A stretch of DNA of 64,000 nt from Amycolatopsis sp. DSM 110486 (GTDB taxonomy: Bacteria; Actinomycetota; Actinomycetes; Mycobacteriales; Pseudonocardiaceae): assembly GCF_019468465.1 (NCBI RefSeq), contig NZ_CP080519.1:5598001-5662000 (forward strand). The letters run 5' to 3'. A program made the position numbers and the translations under genes. Shown piece after piece: positions 52,183 through 59,232 of the stretch (within the stretch, counting starts at the first letter, position 1; the number at the start of each line of letters is the position of its first letter). A model generated the notes under the pieces. It ran no database searches and was not told the DNA's origin. It worked only from the letters and a program-made list of their open reading frames with translations.

Positions 52183-52217
52183 CGAACAAGATCCGGTTCG
52201 TACCCGAACAAGATCCG
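52183..52217. repeat. Perfect 13-bp direct repeat upstream of ribonuclease gene
   Basis: CGAACAAGATCCG occurs at 52183-52195 and 52205-52217, 22 bp apart (about two helical turns). GTTCGCGAAC (52179-52188) and GTTCG-TACC-CGAAC nearby are inverted repeats built on the same half-site. It is a candidate regulator-binding array for the gene at 52348. Confidence 0.5.
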
Positions 52218-52335
52218 AGCAGTTTCGCACGTTCACCCGGCGCATTCGCCCGAACGGGTTGCGACCATCGTCGGGACTTCGGGGAACGCTCGAAGCTGTT
52301 CACTTGACGGCAGCCTCGCGACCATCCGATCGGGT

Positions 52336-52341
52336 TACGGT
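52336..52341 (+). promoter_or_regulatory. Leaderless -10 element of ribonuclease gene
   Basis: TACGGT (52336-52341) ends six bases before the ATG at 52348, and no ribosome-binding site is present. Confidence 0.5.
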
Positions 52342-52347
52342 CCGAAA

Positions 52348-53058
52348 ATGGCCAACCACCGTTCGCGTTTAGCGACCGTCCTGTTCGCGCTGCTGGTCGG
52401 ATTCCTCGGGCTGGGCACCGCCGCGGTCGCGGCACCCGCTGCCCCGGCGGCGCCGGCGTCCGTGCTGCAGAACTCCTGCGGCAACCTGTCGGGCTTCTCG
52501 CACACGTCGCTGTCCTCGCTCCCCGCGGAGGCGACGACGACCTACAACCTGATCCAGAAGGGCGGGCCCTTCCCGTACCCGAAGAACGACGGCGTCGTCT
52601 TCGACAACCGTGAGGGCATCCTGCCGTCCTGCGCTTCGAGCTACTACCACGAGTACACCGTGCCCACGCCCGGTGCGAGCAACCGCGGCACGCGCCGGAT
52701 CATCACCGGCCAGGGTGGCGAATTTTTCTACACCGGCGACCACTACGAGACCTTCAAGGTCATCGACGTCAACGGTGGTGGCGGCGACACCGGCTCCTGC
52801 GGCAACCTCTCGGGCCTGGCGAAGATCGGCTACTCCACTCTGTCCTCGGCCGCGAAGTCGGTCGTGAACCAGGTGCGCAGCGGCGCGACCGGCCAGACCT
52901 ACGAGAACCGCGAGGGCGTGCTGCCGGCCTGCGCGGCGGGCTACTACCAGCTGTTCCCCGTGGGCACGAACGACCGCGTGATCAAGGGCAAGGGCGGCGA
53001 GCTGGCCTACACGCCGGACCGCTACTCCACGTTCAAGGCGATCGACCTCAACTCCTGA
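52348..53058 (+). CDS. Secreted guanyl-specific ribonuclease with tandem RNase domains, second catalytically degenerate
   Basis: 236 residues. A signal peptide (about 1-29) precedes two tandem RNase Sa/N1-type modules, each opening with SCGNLSG. Module 1 (about 44-140) is closely similar to Streptomyces RNase Sa. It keeps the guanine-binding NRE (87-89), the general base Glu102 (YYHEYTV), Arg113 and Arg117 (RGTRRII) and the general acid His132 (GDHYETF). Module 2 (about 151-234) keeps NRE (187-189) and one Arg (210), but the Glu is Leu202, the His is Arg225, and the Arg113 loop is deleted. Only module 1 should cleave RNA. Module 2 may bind RNA or aid secretion or targeting. No barstar-like inhibitor gene is adjacent. 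Confidence 0.9.
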   Translation: MANHRSRLATVLFALLVGFLGLGTAAVAAPAAPAAPASVLQNSCGNLSGFSHTSLSSLPAEATTTYNLIQKGGPFPYPKNDGVVFDNREGILPSCASSYYHEYTVPTPGASNRGTRRIITGQGGEFFYTGDHYETFKVIDVNGGGGDTGSCGNLSGLAKIGYSTLSSAAKSVVNQVRSGATGQTYENREGVLPACAAGYYQLFPVGTNDRVIKGKGGELAYTPDRYSTFKAIDLNS

Positions 53059-53076
53059 AATCCCTGACCGGCCTGT

Positions 53077-53109
53077 GTGCCGCCCCACCCGCGCCGGGTG
53101 GGGCGGCAC
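53077..53109 (+). terminator. Hairpin terminator of ribonuclease gene
   Basis: A 14-bp perfect stem (53077-53090/53096-53109) with a GCGCC loop lies 18 bp after the stop. There is no T-run. Confidence 0.7.
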
Positions 53110-53230
53110 GCTGCGTCATGAGTCGTTCGCAAGAGGACACGCCCAGTCCGGCGCGCGTTCACCGCTTCAGGCCGGCAAGCGGGCAGACTGATCGGTAGCG
53201 AAACGGGGATTACTGCTTGAGGGAGTGGCC

Positions 53231-53959
53231 GTGTACCGGGTTTTCGAGGCACTCGACGAGCTCGTCACGATCGTCGAAGAGGCCCGCGGGGTGCCCATGA
53301 CGTCCAGCTGCGTCGTGCCGCGCGGTGACGTCCTCGAGCTGCTCGACGACGTCCGCGACGCGCTGCCTGGCGAGGTCGACGACGCCCAGGACGTGCTCGA
53401 CAAGCGCGACGACCTGCTGCACGCCGCCCGCAAGGAAGCCGGCGAGACGGTGGCCGGCGCCAACGAAGAGGCCGAGCGCACGGTGTCCGACGCCGCGTCG
53501 GAGGCCGAGCGGATCCTCGCCGACGCGCGCGCCCGCGCCGAGCAGATGATGGGCGACGCCCACAACGAGGCCGAGCGCATGGTCGCCGCCGGGCAGGCCG
53601 AGTACCAGAACCTCACCGACCGCTCCCGCGCCGAGTCCGAGCGCATGATCCAGGCCGGCCGCGACGCTTACGAGCGCGCCATCGAGGACGCCCGCGCCGA
53701 GCAGACGCGGCTCGTCTCGCAGACCGAGGTGGTCCAGGCCGCGCACGCCGAGTCGGCCCGCATCGTCGACGAGGCCCACGCCGAGGCCGACCGCCAGCGC
53801 GCCGACTGCGACGCGTACGTGGACGGCAAGCTCGCCGAGTTCTCGGAGCTGCTCGCGACCACGCTGCGCACCGTCGACTCGGGCCGCAACCACCTGCGTT
53901 CCCCGGTGAACCTGGGCGGCAGCGGCGGTCGTCCGACGCTGTACGACTACCAGGTCTGA
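53231..53959 (+). CDS. DivIVA-like coiled-coil septation protein (SepIVA family)
   Basis: 242 residues. The N-terminus YRVFEALDELVTIVEEARGVPM and PRGDVLELLDDVRDALPGE closely resembles mycobacterial SepIVA (Rv2927c), an essential DivIVA-domain protein of cell division and peptidoglycan synthesis. Residues 45-215 form a nearly continuous Ala/Glu/Arg-rich coiled coil. I chose the GTG at 53231 over the one two codons earlier because GAGGGA is then six bases upstream and the protein starts as in mycobacteria. It is followed by DUF177, rpmF, rnc and mutM, the same order as Rv2927c-Rv2924c (rpmF apart). Confidence 0.88.
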   Translation: MYRVFEALDELVTIVEEARGVPMTSSCVVPRGDVLELLDDVRDALPGEVDDAQDVLDKRDDLLHAARKEAGETVAGANEEAERTVSDAASEAERILADARARAEQMMGDAHNEAERMVAAGQAEYQNLTDRSRAESERMIQAGRDAYERAIEDARAEQTRLVSQTEVVQAAHAESARIVDEAHAEADRQRADCDAYVDGKLAEFSELLATTLRTVDSGRNHLRSPVNLGGSGGRPTLYDYQV

Positions 53960-54013
53960 CCCCCTGCGGGAGTGACGCTCGGCACCAGCGCGAAACCACT
54001 GGCGCACCGTGCG

Positions 54014-54019
54014 TACCCT
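54014..54019 (+). promoter_or_regulatory. Leaderless -10 element of the DUF177 gene
   Basis: TACCCT (54014-54019) ends eight bases before the ATG at 54028. No ribosome-binding site is seen. Confidence 0.4.
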
Positions 54020-54027
54020 GGTATCCG

Positions 54028-54645
54028 ATGTCAGAGAACCCTGCCCAGAACACCCGCCCCGCACAGCTCGACGACAAGAGCCCGTGGGTGGTCGACACCC
54101 GTGAGCTCGGCCGGCGCGCCGGCCTGAGCCGCGACGTGCGCCGGAGCGTGCCGATCGAGGCCGCCCTCGGTGTGCCCGACGTCATCTCGCTCGAGGCCGG
54201 CTCCGTCCTCGAGCTCGACCTGCTCCTCGAATCCGTGGTCGAGGGTGTGCTGGTCAGCGGAACGGCAAGCGCCACCGCCACCGGCACGTGCTCGCGCTGC
54301 CTCGACCCCCTCACCGAGGAGATCGAGGTCGACCTCACCGAGCTGTTCGCCTACCCCGGCACGGCCACGGAGGAGACCACCGACGAGGACGAGATCCCGC
54401 GGCTGATCGACGACCGGATCGACCTCGAACCGATCGTCCGCGACGCCGTGGTCCTGGCGCTTCCCCTCGTGCCGCTGTGCGAGGAGGACTGCGCCGGGCT
54501 GTGCACCGAATGCGGCGTCAAGTGGGCCGATCTCGAGCCCGGACACGGGCATGAGAAGATAGACCCTCGGTGGGCCGCGCTGGTCGAGCGATTCGACGAG
54601 AACGCGGGCGAAAAGCCTGCGCACGGCTCCGGAGAGCAAGCCTGA
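54028..54645 (+). CDS. DUF177 (YceD-like) protein
   Basis: 205 residues. DUF177 proteins precede rpmF across bacteria and affect 23S rRNA or ribosome assembly. The family's cysteine motifs are present: CSRCLDPL in the middle and CEEDCAGLCTECG near residue 152, which could bind zinc. The N-terminus has WVVDTRELGRRAGLSRDV. It is followed after 75 bp by rpmF. Rv2926c is the mycobacterial counterpart. Confidence 0.9.
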   Translation: MSENPAQNTRPAQLDDKSPWVVDTRELGRRAGLSRDVRRSVPIEAALGVPDVISLEAGSVLELDLLLESVVEGVLVSGTASATATGTCSRCLDPLTEEIEVDLTELFAYPGTATEETTDEDEIPRLIDDRIDLEPIVRDAVVLALPLVPLCEEDCAGLCTECGVKWADLEPGHGHEKIDPRWAALVERFDENAGEKPAHGSGEQA

Positions 54646-54720
54646 CGAGCGTCCAGCTCGATCCGGGAGAAGTCAGTTCGGCTCGTGAACGCGGGCAGAC
54701 AGTCTGAAGGAGATCTACTC

Positions 54721-54903
54721 GTGGCCGTCCCGAAGCGGAAGATGTCGCGATCCAACACGCGCGCGCGCCGCAGCCAGTGGAAGGCGGCTCCGGTTCAGCT
54801 GGTGCCCTGCTCCAACCGCGCCTGCCGCCAGCCGAAGCTCCAGCACATCGCGTGCCCGACGTGCGGCCAGCACAACGGCCGCCAGGTCGTCGAGCCCGCC
54901 TGA
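54721..54903 (+). CDS. rpmF: 50S ribosomal protein L32
   Basis: 60 residues. The start [22 protein letters not shown] is diagnostic of L32. Zinc-ribbon cysteines are in [12 protein letters not shown] and IACPTCG; the first pair is spaced CxxxxC instead of the common CxxC. The GTG at 54721 follows AAGGAGA. It sits between DUF177 and rnc (14-bp gap), the standard arrangement. Confidence 0.95.
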   Translation: MAVPKRKMSRSNTRARRSQWKAAPVQLVPCSNRACRQPKLQHIACPTCGQHNGRQVVEPA

Positions 54904-54917
54904 TCGGGCAGCCGACC

Positions 54918-55673
54918 ATGGGGGGTAAGTCCGCCGGGGGACCCGCGGCCGATCCCATCACACTGCTCGAGGCGCTCGGGGTCGAATTCGACCCCGAGCT
55001 CCTTCGGCTTTCGCTGACCCACCGCTCGTACGCGTACGAGAACGGTGGGCTCCCGCCCAACGAGCGGCTGGAGTTCCTCGGCGACGCGGTGCTCGGCCTG
55101 GTCGTCACGGACCACCTGTACACCACGCACCCGGACCTGCCGGAAGGCCAGCTCGCGAAGCTGCGCGCCAGCGTCGTCAACATGCACGCGCTGGCGGGTG
55201 TCGCCCGCGGGCTGGGTGAGGGCGGTCTCGGGGCGCACCTGTTGCTGGGCAAGGGCGAAGAGCTCACCGGCGGCCGGGACAAGGCGAGCATCCTCGCCGA
55301 CGGTCTCGAAGCCGTGATCGGTGCCACCTACCTGGCTCACGGCATCGAGGTCGCGCGCAAGCTCGTGCACCACCTCTTCGACGGCCTGCTGGCCGAGGCG
55401 CCCCTGCGCGGGGCCGGTCTCGACTGGAAGACCAGCCTGCAGGAGCTCACCGCCTCCTCCGGTCTCGGCGTGCCCGAGTACCGCGTGGAGGACACCGGTC
55501 CGGACCACCGCAAGGAGTTCACCGCCACGGTGCTCGTCGCGGGTCGTCCGCTGGGAGACGGTTCCGGCACCACGAAGAAGGAAGCCGAGCAGAAGGCCGC
55601 CGAAACGGCGTGGCGCGCCCTCTCCGAAGAGCGGGGCCACGGCTCCGACGGTTCGGCCAAGTCCGAAGGCTGA
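54918..55673 (+). CDS. rnc: Ribonuclease III
   Basis: Cleaves double-stranded RNA in rRNA and mRNA processing. The 251-residue protein has the signature [16 protein letters not shown], the second acidic site [15 protein letters not shown], and a C-terminal dsRNA-binding domain ([33 protein letters not shown]). The ATG at 54918 is the first good start after rpmF. mutM follows after 47 bp. Confidence 0.97.
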   Translation: MGGKSAGGPAADPITLLEALGVEFDPELLRLSLTHRSYAYENGGLPPNERLEFLGDAVLGLVVTDHLYTTHPDLPEGQLAKLRASVVNMHALAGVARGLGEGGLGAHLLLGKGEELTGGRDKASILADGLEAVIGATYLAHGIEVARKLVHHLFDGLLAEAPLRGAGLDWKTSLQELTASSGLGVPEYRVEDTGPDHRKEFTATVLVAGRPLGDGSGTTKKEAEQKAAETAWRALSEERGHGSDGSAKSEG

Positions 55674-55720
55674 CGCCCGCCGGTCCGGAAGTGTCGTACC
55701 GGGCGGGCAGAATGGACGCC

Positions 55721-56584
55721 ATGCCCGAACTTCCCGAGGTCGAGGTCGTGCGCGCCGGCCTCGCGGCCCACGTGGCCGGTCGCACCGTCAGCAAGGTCGA
55801 GGTCCTGCACCCGCGCGCGATTCGCAGGCACGCCCTCGGCGCCGAAGACTTCACCGGCCGTCTGGCCGGTGTCGTGGTCGAGGCCGCGCGCCGGCGGGGC
55901 AAGTACCTGTGGCTCGAGCTGTCGCATGGTGAGGCCGTGCTCGCGCATCTCGGCATGAGCGGCCAGATGCTGGTGCAGCCCGAGGGCACGCCCGACGAGA
56001 AGCACCTGCGCGTACGCGTCCGCTTCGACGACGACGGTCCGGAGCTGCGGTTCGTGGACCAGCGCACGTTCGGCGGCCTCGCGCTCGACGAGCTCGCCGA
56101 CGTCGAGGGCGACCTGCTGCCCGCTACCATCGCCCACATCGCGCGCGACCCGATGGACGCGCGGTTCGACCCGGCGGCTGCCGTGAAGGCGTTGCGTTCG
56201 CGGCGCACCGAGGTCAAACGCGCACTGCTGGACCAGACCCTCGTCTCCGGCGTCGGCAACATCTACGCCGACGAAGCCTTGTGGCGCACCAAGTTGCACG
56301 GCACCCGGCCCACCGACAAGCTCACCAGCGCCCAGGGGAGCGCGCTGCTGGCCGCCGCCGGCGAGGTGATGAACGCCGCGCTCGCCGTGGGCGGCACGTC
56401 CTTCGATGCCTTGTACGTCAACGTGAACGGGCAATCCGGGTACTTTTCCCGTTCCCTCGACGCGTACGGCCAGGAGGGACTACCGTGCCGCCGGTGCGGA
56501 ACGGCGATCCGGCGGGAACCGTTCATGAACCGCTCGTCCTACTCCTGCCCGAAGTGCCAGCCGCGGCCCCGCAGCTCGCGTTGA
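55721..56584 (+). CDS. mutM: Formamidopyrimidine-DNA glycosylase
   Basis: Excises oxidised purines (8-oxoG, FaPy). The 287-residue protein must begin MPELPEVE, because the Pro exposed after Met removal is the catalytic nucleophile and Glu3 assists; this fixes the start at 55721 instead of the in-frame ATG nine bases earlier. Other conserved parts are HLGMSGQM, the H2TH region [20 protein letters not shown] and the C-terminal zinc finger [24 protein letters not shown]. It is the last gene of the conserved run. Confidence 0.96.
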   Translation: MPELPEVEVVRAGLAAHVAGRTVSKVEVLHPRAIRRHALGAEDFTGRLAGVVVEAARRRGKYLWLELSHGEAVLAHLGMSGQMLVQPEGTPDEKHLRVRVRFDDDGPELRFVDQRTFGGLALDELADVEGDLLPATIAHIARDPMDARFDPAAAVKALRSRRTEVKRALLDQTLVSGVGNIYADEALWRTKLHGTRPTDKLTSAQGSALLAAAGEVMNAALAVGGTSFDALYVNVNGQSGYFSRSLDAYGQEGLPCRRCGTAIRREPFMNRSSYSCPKCQPRPRSSR

Positions 56585-56606
56585 TGCGCCTGTCGGGGCG
56601 ATCAAC

Positions 56607-56612
56607 TAGGAT
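56607..56612 (+). promoter_or_regulatory. -10 element of the EspR-like regulator gene
   Basis: TAGGAT (56607-56612) gives a short leader with GAAGAGGAG before the ATG at 56636. TTGATG at 56581 is 20 bp upstream. Confidence 0.4.
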
Positions 56613-56635
56613 GAACGCGGCGGAAGAGGAGCAGC

Positions 56636-57067
56636 ATGACGGAGCCGGACAGATCGTCGCTGGCCGACAAGATCGACCAGCTGTTCCACGTCGTGCGCCG
56701 GCCCGACCGCGAGCAGTACAGCCACGAGGAGGTCGCCCGCGCGTGCCGTGAGGCGACGGGGGAGAGCTTCTCCACCACGTACCTCTGGCAGCTGCGCACC
56801 GGGCGTCGCGACAATCCCACGAAGCGTCATCTCGAGGCGCTCGCGCAGTTTTTCGGCGTTCCTCCGGCATACTTCTTCGACGACGAGCAGAGCGTGAAGA
56901 TCGCGGAAGAGCTGGCGTTGCTCGGCGCCTTGCGCGACGCCGGTGTCCGCGATGTGGCGCTGCGGGCCATCACGCTCTCGCCCGACGGGCTCGACACGAT
57001 CAGCGACATGATCGACGCGATCGCCCGGAGGGAGGCCGCGCGAAGCGGCGTGAAGAAGGAGGACTGA
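56636..57067 (+). CDS. XRE-family regulator, EspR-like
   Basis: 143 residues. An extended N-terminal helix and helix-turn-helix (LADKIDQLFHVV, YSHEEVARACREATGESFSTTYLWQLRTGRRDNPTKRHLEALAQFFGVPPAYFF) is followed by a C-terminal dimerisation region (LLGALRDAGVRDVALRAITLSPDGLDTISDMIDAI). Both halves resemble mycobacterial EspR, a nucleoid-associated regulator that binds DNA as dimers of dimers. A metallopeptidase-like gene starts three bases after its stop and a membrane-protein gene overlaps that one, so the three form an operon. Confidence 0.85.
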   Translation: MTEPDRSSLADKIDQLFHVVRRPDREQYSHEEVARACREATGESFSTTYLWQLRTGRRDNPTKRHLEALAQFFGVPPAYFFDDEQSVKIAEELALLGALRDAGVRDVALRAITLSPDGLDTISDMIDAIARREAARSGVKKED

Positions 57068-57070
57068 GCG

Positions 57071-57613
57071 GTGGCGGACCGGCAGCGCGAGCTCTGGCGA
57101 CGGTGCCGTCGCCTGGCCGAGGCGCCGGCGCTGCCCGAGCCCTTCGACGCCGCCGAGTTCGTGGCGGGCATCGCCGCCGGTCGCGGCCGGCCGATCGAGC
57201 TGATGCCGGTGAACGCGCCGTCCGGCGGGCCGTGCGGCCTGCTGATGAGCACCGCGCGCGCCGACTACATCCTCTATCCCACCAACACCACGGCCCTGCA
57301 CCGGCGCCACATCCTGCTGCACGAGGTGGGCCACCTGCTGTGCGGGCACGTCGGGTCCGACGCCGGCGCCGAAGGTGCGGCGATCGACACCGCCGTGAGT
57401 CGCGCGTTGATGCCGAACCTTTCGCCCGAGCTGGTCCGCCGCGTGCTGGGGCGGACCACGTACTCGGCGGTGGAGGAGCAGGAAGCCGAGCTTGTGGCGT
57501 CGTTGCTCGCCCAGCGCGCGGCGAAGGTGCAGGCGCCGCGGCCGGAACCGGACAGCGGCATGGCCCGCATGGACGACATGTTCGGCGGCCGCCCGCGCCG
57601 CCGGAACCCGTGA
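57071..57613 (+). CDS. ImmA/IrrE-like (ParH-like) HExxH protein
   Basis: 180 residues. The zinc-peptidase motif HEVGH (His84, Glu85, His88) lies in RHILLHEVGHLLCGH, and an EEQEAELVASLLAQRA helix near residue 138 supplies a likely third ligand. This resembles ImmA/IrrE-type proteases, which are usually encoded beside XRE regulators and cleave them. The short form without extra domains is annotated as ParH-like in streptomycetes. GTG start three bases after the EspR-like gene; its stop overlaps the next GTG. Confidence 0.82.
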   Translation: MADRQRELWRRCRRLAEAPALPEPFDAAEFVAGIAAGRGRPIELMPVNAPSGGPCGLLMSTARADYILYPTNTTALHRRHILLHEVGHLLCGHVGSDAGAEGAAIDTAVSRALMPNLSPELVRRVLGRTTYSAVEEQEAELVASLLAQRAAKVQAPRPEPDSGMARMDDMFGGRPRRRNP

Positions 57614-58806
57614 TCGAGACGCTGGCGTACCTGGCCTGCGTGCTCGGGTTCGCCGGCTTCGGCGTGAAGCTGCTCGAGGCCGGGCGCGATCAGCCGGCGC
57701 GGACGCTGTGGTTCCTCGCCGGCTTCGGCATCTGCATCGCGCTCGGCATCACCGACGGCATGCCGGCGATGGACGAGCTGGCCGGCCACCACCGCTGGTA
57801 CGCCGAGTACGCGCCGCTCGCCGGCGACCTCGCCAAGTTCGGCGCGATCGGGTTCACGGTCGCGTTCACGCGCTCGATGCGCTTCGGCGCCGACGCGCGC
57901 CTGGGCTGGCACGCGGTGTTGTCGTGGTTCGTGATCGCGGTGGAGATCGTGCTGTTCACCCTTGCAGGCCCGGACCGCTCCGGCGACGAGACGGTCGTCG
58001 CCGCTGAGGGGCGACCGTTCCTGATCGCGTACGAGCTGGTGTTCGTCGTGTACGGCGTGCTCAGCCTGACGCTCGTCGCCGTGTTCTTCGCGCGCTTCGC
58101 CACGCGCGCCCGCGCGGGTTCGCTTCGCACCGGGCTGTGGCTGATCTTCGCCGGCGTGGTGGCGGCGGTGGCGTGGACGCTGTGGGACCTCGACGACGTG
58201 GCCGCGCTGATCTCGGATGGCCGCGTCGGGGCGACGGAGGACCTCCCGGCCGCGGTGCTGGGGGCCACGTGCGTGGTGCTCGCGGTGGCGGGGTCGACGT
58301 TGTCGGTGTGGGGGCCGTCGCTCGCCACGCCGTTCCGCTGGATGCGCGCGTACCGCGGCTACCGCCGGATCGAGCCACTGTGGACGGTGCTGCGCGACGC
58401 CGTGCCCGGCATCGCCCTGGATCCGGCGAGCGGGCTCGGGCGTGGTGCGGAGTTCGCGCTGTACCGGCGCGTGATCGAGATCCGCGACGGGCACCTCGCG
58501 CTGCGGCCGTACTTCGACCCGGACCTGCCCGCGCGCGTGGTGGACCGCGCCCGGCGCGACGGCGTGCCGACCCGCCGGGTGGCCGCGACCGTCGACGCCG
58601 CCACGCTCGCGGCGGCCCTCGTCGCGCGCGAAGCGGACCACCGGTTCCAGCCCGACGATGCCGACGCGCCCGAGAGCCGGGCCGTGGCCGCCGACGTGAG
58701 TGCCGAGGCCGCGTGGCTCATCGAGGTGACGCGCGCGTGGCGGCGCTCGGCTCTGGTGGCCGACGTGCGACGCGAAACCCGGCGTGAGCTGGGCGTTCCA
58801 GTCTGA
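57610..58806 (+). CDS. MAB_1171c-like multi-pass membrane protein
   Basis: 398 residues. About seven membrane segments occupy the first 235 residues (LAYLACVLGFAGFGVKLL, LWFLAGFGICIALGIT, VLSWFVIAVEIVLFTL, LIAYELVFVVYGVLSLTLVAVFFA, GLWLIFAGVVAAVAWTLW, VVLAVAGSTLSVWG). A soluble C-terminal domain follows, with RRIEPLWTVLRDAVPGI and RVIEIRDGHLALRPY. This two-part design matches the MAB_1171c family annotated as putative transporters, always near XRE and HExxH genes in actinomycetes as far as I recall. The GTG at 57610 overlaps the preceding stop (GTGA). The function is unknown. Confidence 0.78.
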   Translation: MIETLAYLACVLGFAGFGVKLLEAGRDQPARTLWFLAGFGICIALGITDGMPAMDELAGHHRWYAEYAPLAGDLAKFGAIGFTVAFTRSMRFGADARLGWHAVLSWFVIAVEIVLFTLAGPDRSGDETVVAAEGRPFLIAYELVFVVYGVLSLTLVAVFFARFATRARAGSLRTGLWLIFAGVVAAVAWTLWDLDDVAALISDGRVGATEDLPAAVLGATCVVLAVAGSTLSVWGPSLATPFRWMRAYRGYRRIEPLWTVLRDAVPGIALDPASGLGRGAEFALYRRVIEIRDGHLALRPYFDPDLPARVVDRARRDGVPTRRVAATVDAATLAAALVAREADHRFQPDDADAPESRAVAADVSAEAAWLIEVTRAWRRSALVADVRRETRRELGVPV

Positions 58807-58853
58807 TCTTCACCTCTGTGCGCGGATGGTTTCCGCCGAATGGCCGTCCGCCG

Positions 58854-58883
58854 TGCGCACTACTGCGCAATGCGTGGTACCGT
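58854..58883 (+). promoter_or_regulatory. PadR promoter with TGCGCA inverted repeat
   Basis: TGCGCA (58854-58859) and TGCGCA (58864-58869) form a dyad over the -35 region. TACCGT (58878-58883) is the -10. GGAGGG precedes the GTG at 58909. The dyad is a candidate PadR autoregulatory site. Confidence 0.45.
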
Positions 58884-58908
58884 TCCAAGCGCAAGACTGG
58901 AGGGTGCC

Positions 58909-59232
58909 GTGGAGATCAGTCAGCTGCTCAAGGGAGTGCTGGACCTGGCGGTGCTGGCCGTGCTTCGCGAAGACGACGGGTACGGCTACGACGTGCTCCG
59001 AAGACTTCGCGTGGCCGGCCTGGAGGAAGTGGGGGACGCTTCCGTCTACGGCACGTTGCGCCGGCTGTACAAGGCCGGGTTGCTGACGTCGTACGTCGTG
59101 CCGAGCGAAGAGGGCCCGCACCGCAAGTACTACAGCCTGAACGAGCCGGGGAGAGCGCGGCTGCAGGAGTCGGGGAAGACGTGGGCGAGTTTCGCGTCGA
59201 CGATGAACGGGTTACTGGGAGAGGCAGCATGA
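58909..59232 (+). CDS. PadR-family transcriptional regulator
   Basis: 107 residues of the short PadR type: LLKGVLDLAVLAVLREDDGYGYDVLRRL and VYGTLRRLYKAGLLTSYVVPSEEGPHRKYYSLNEPGRARL, a winged helix with a single C-terminal dimerisation helix. The GTG at 58909 follows GGAGGG; the frame upstream has no similarity. Its stop overlaps the ATG of a HAAS-domain membrane protein (ATGA). PadR regulators are very often paired with such membrane proteins. Confidence 0.9.
   Translation: MEISQLLKGVLDLAVLAVLREDDGYGYDVLRRLRVAGLEEVGDASVYGTLRRLYKAGLLTSYVVPSEEGPHRKYYSLNEPGRARLQESGKTWASFASTMNGLLGEAA

Noticed and set aside
56636..57613. Toxin-antitoxin module
   Set aside because: The XRE-HExxH pair looks superficially like one, but the regulator is EspR-like, the HExxH protein resembles a protease, and a large membrane-protein gene is fused to the operon; no toxin signature is present.
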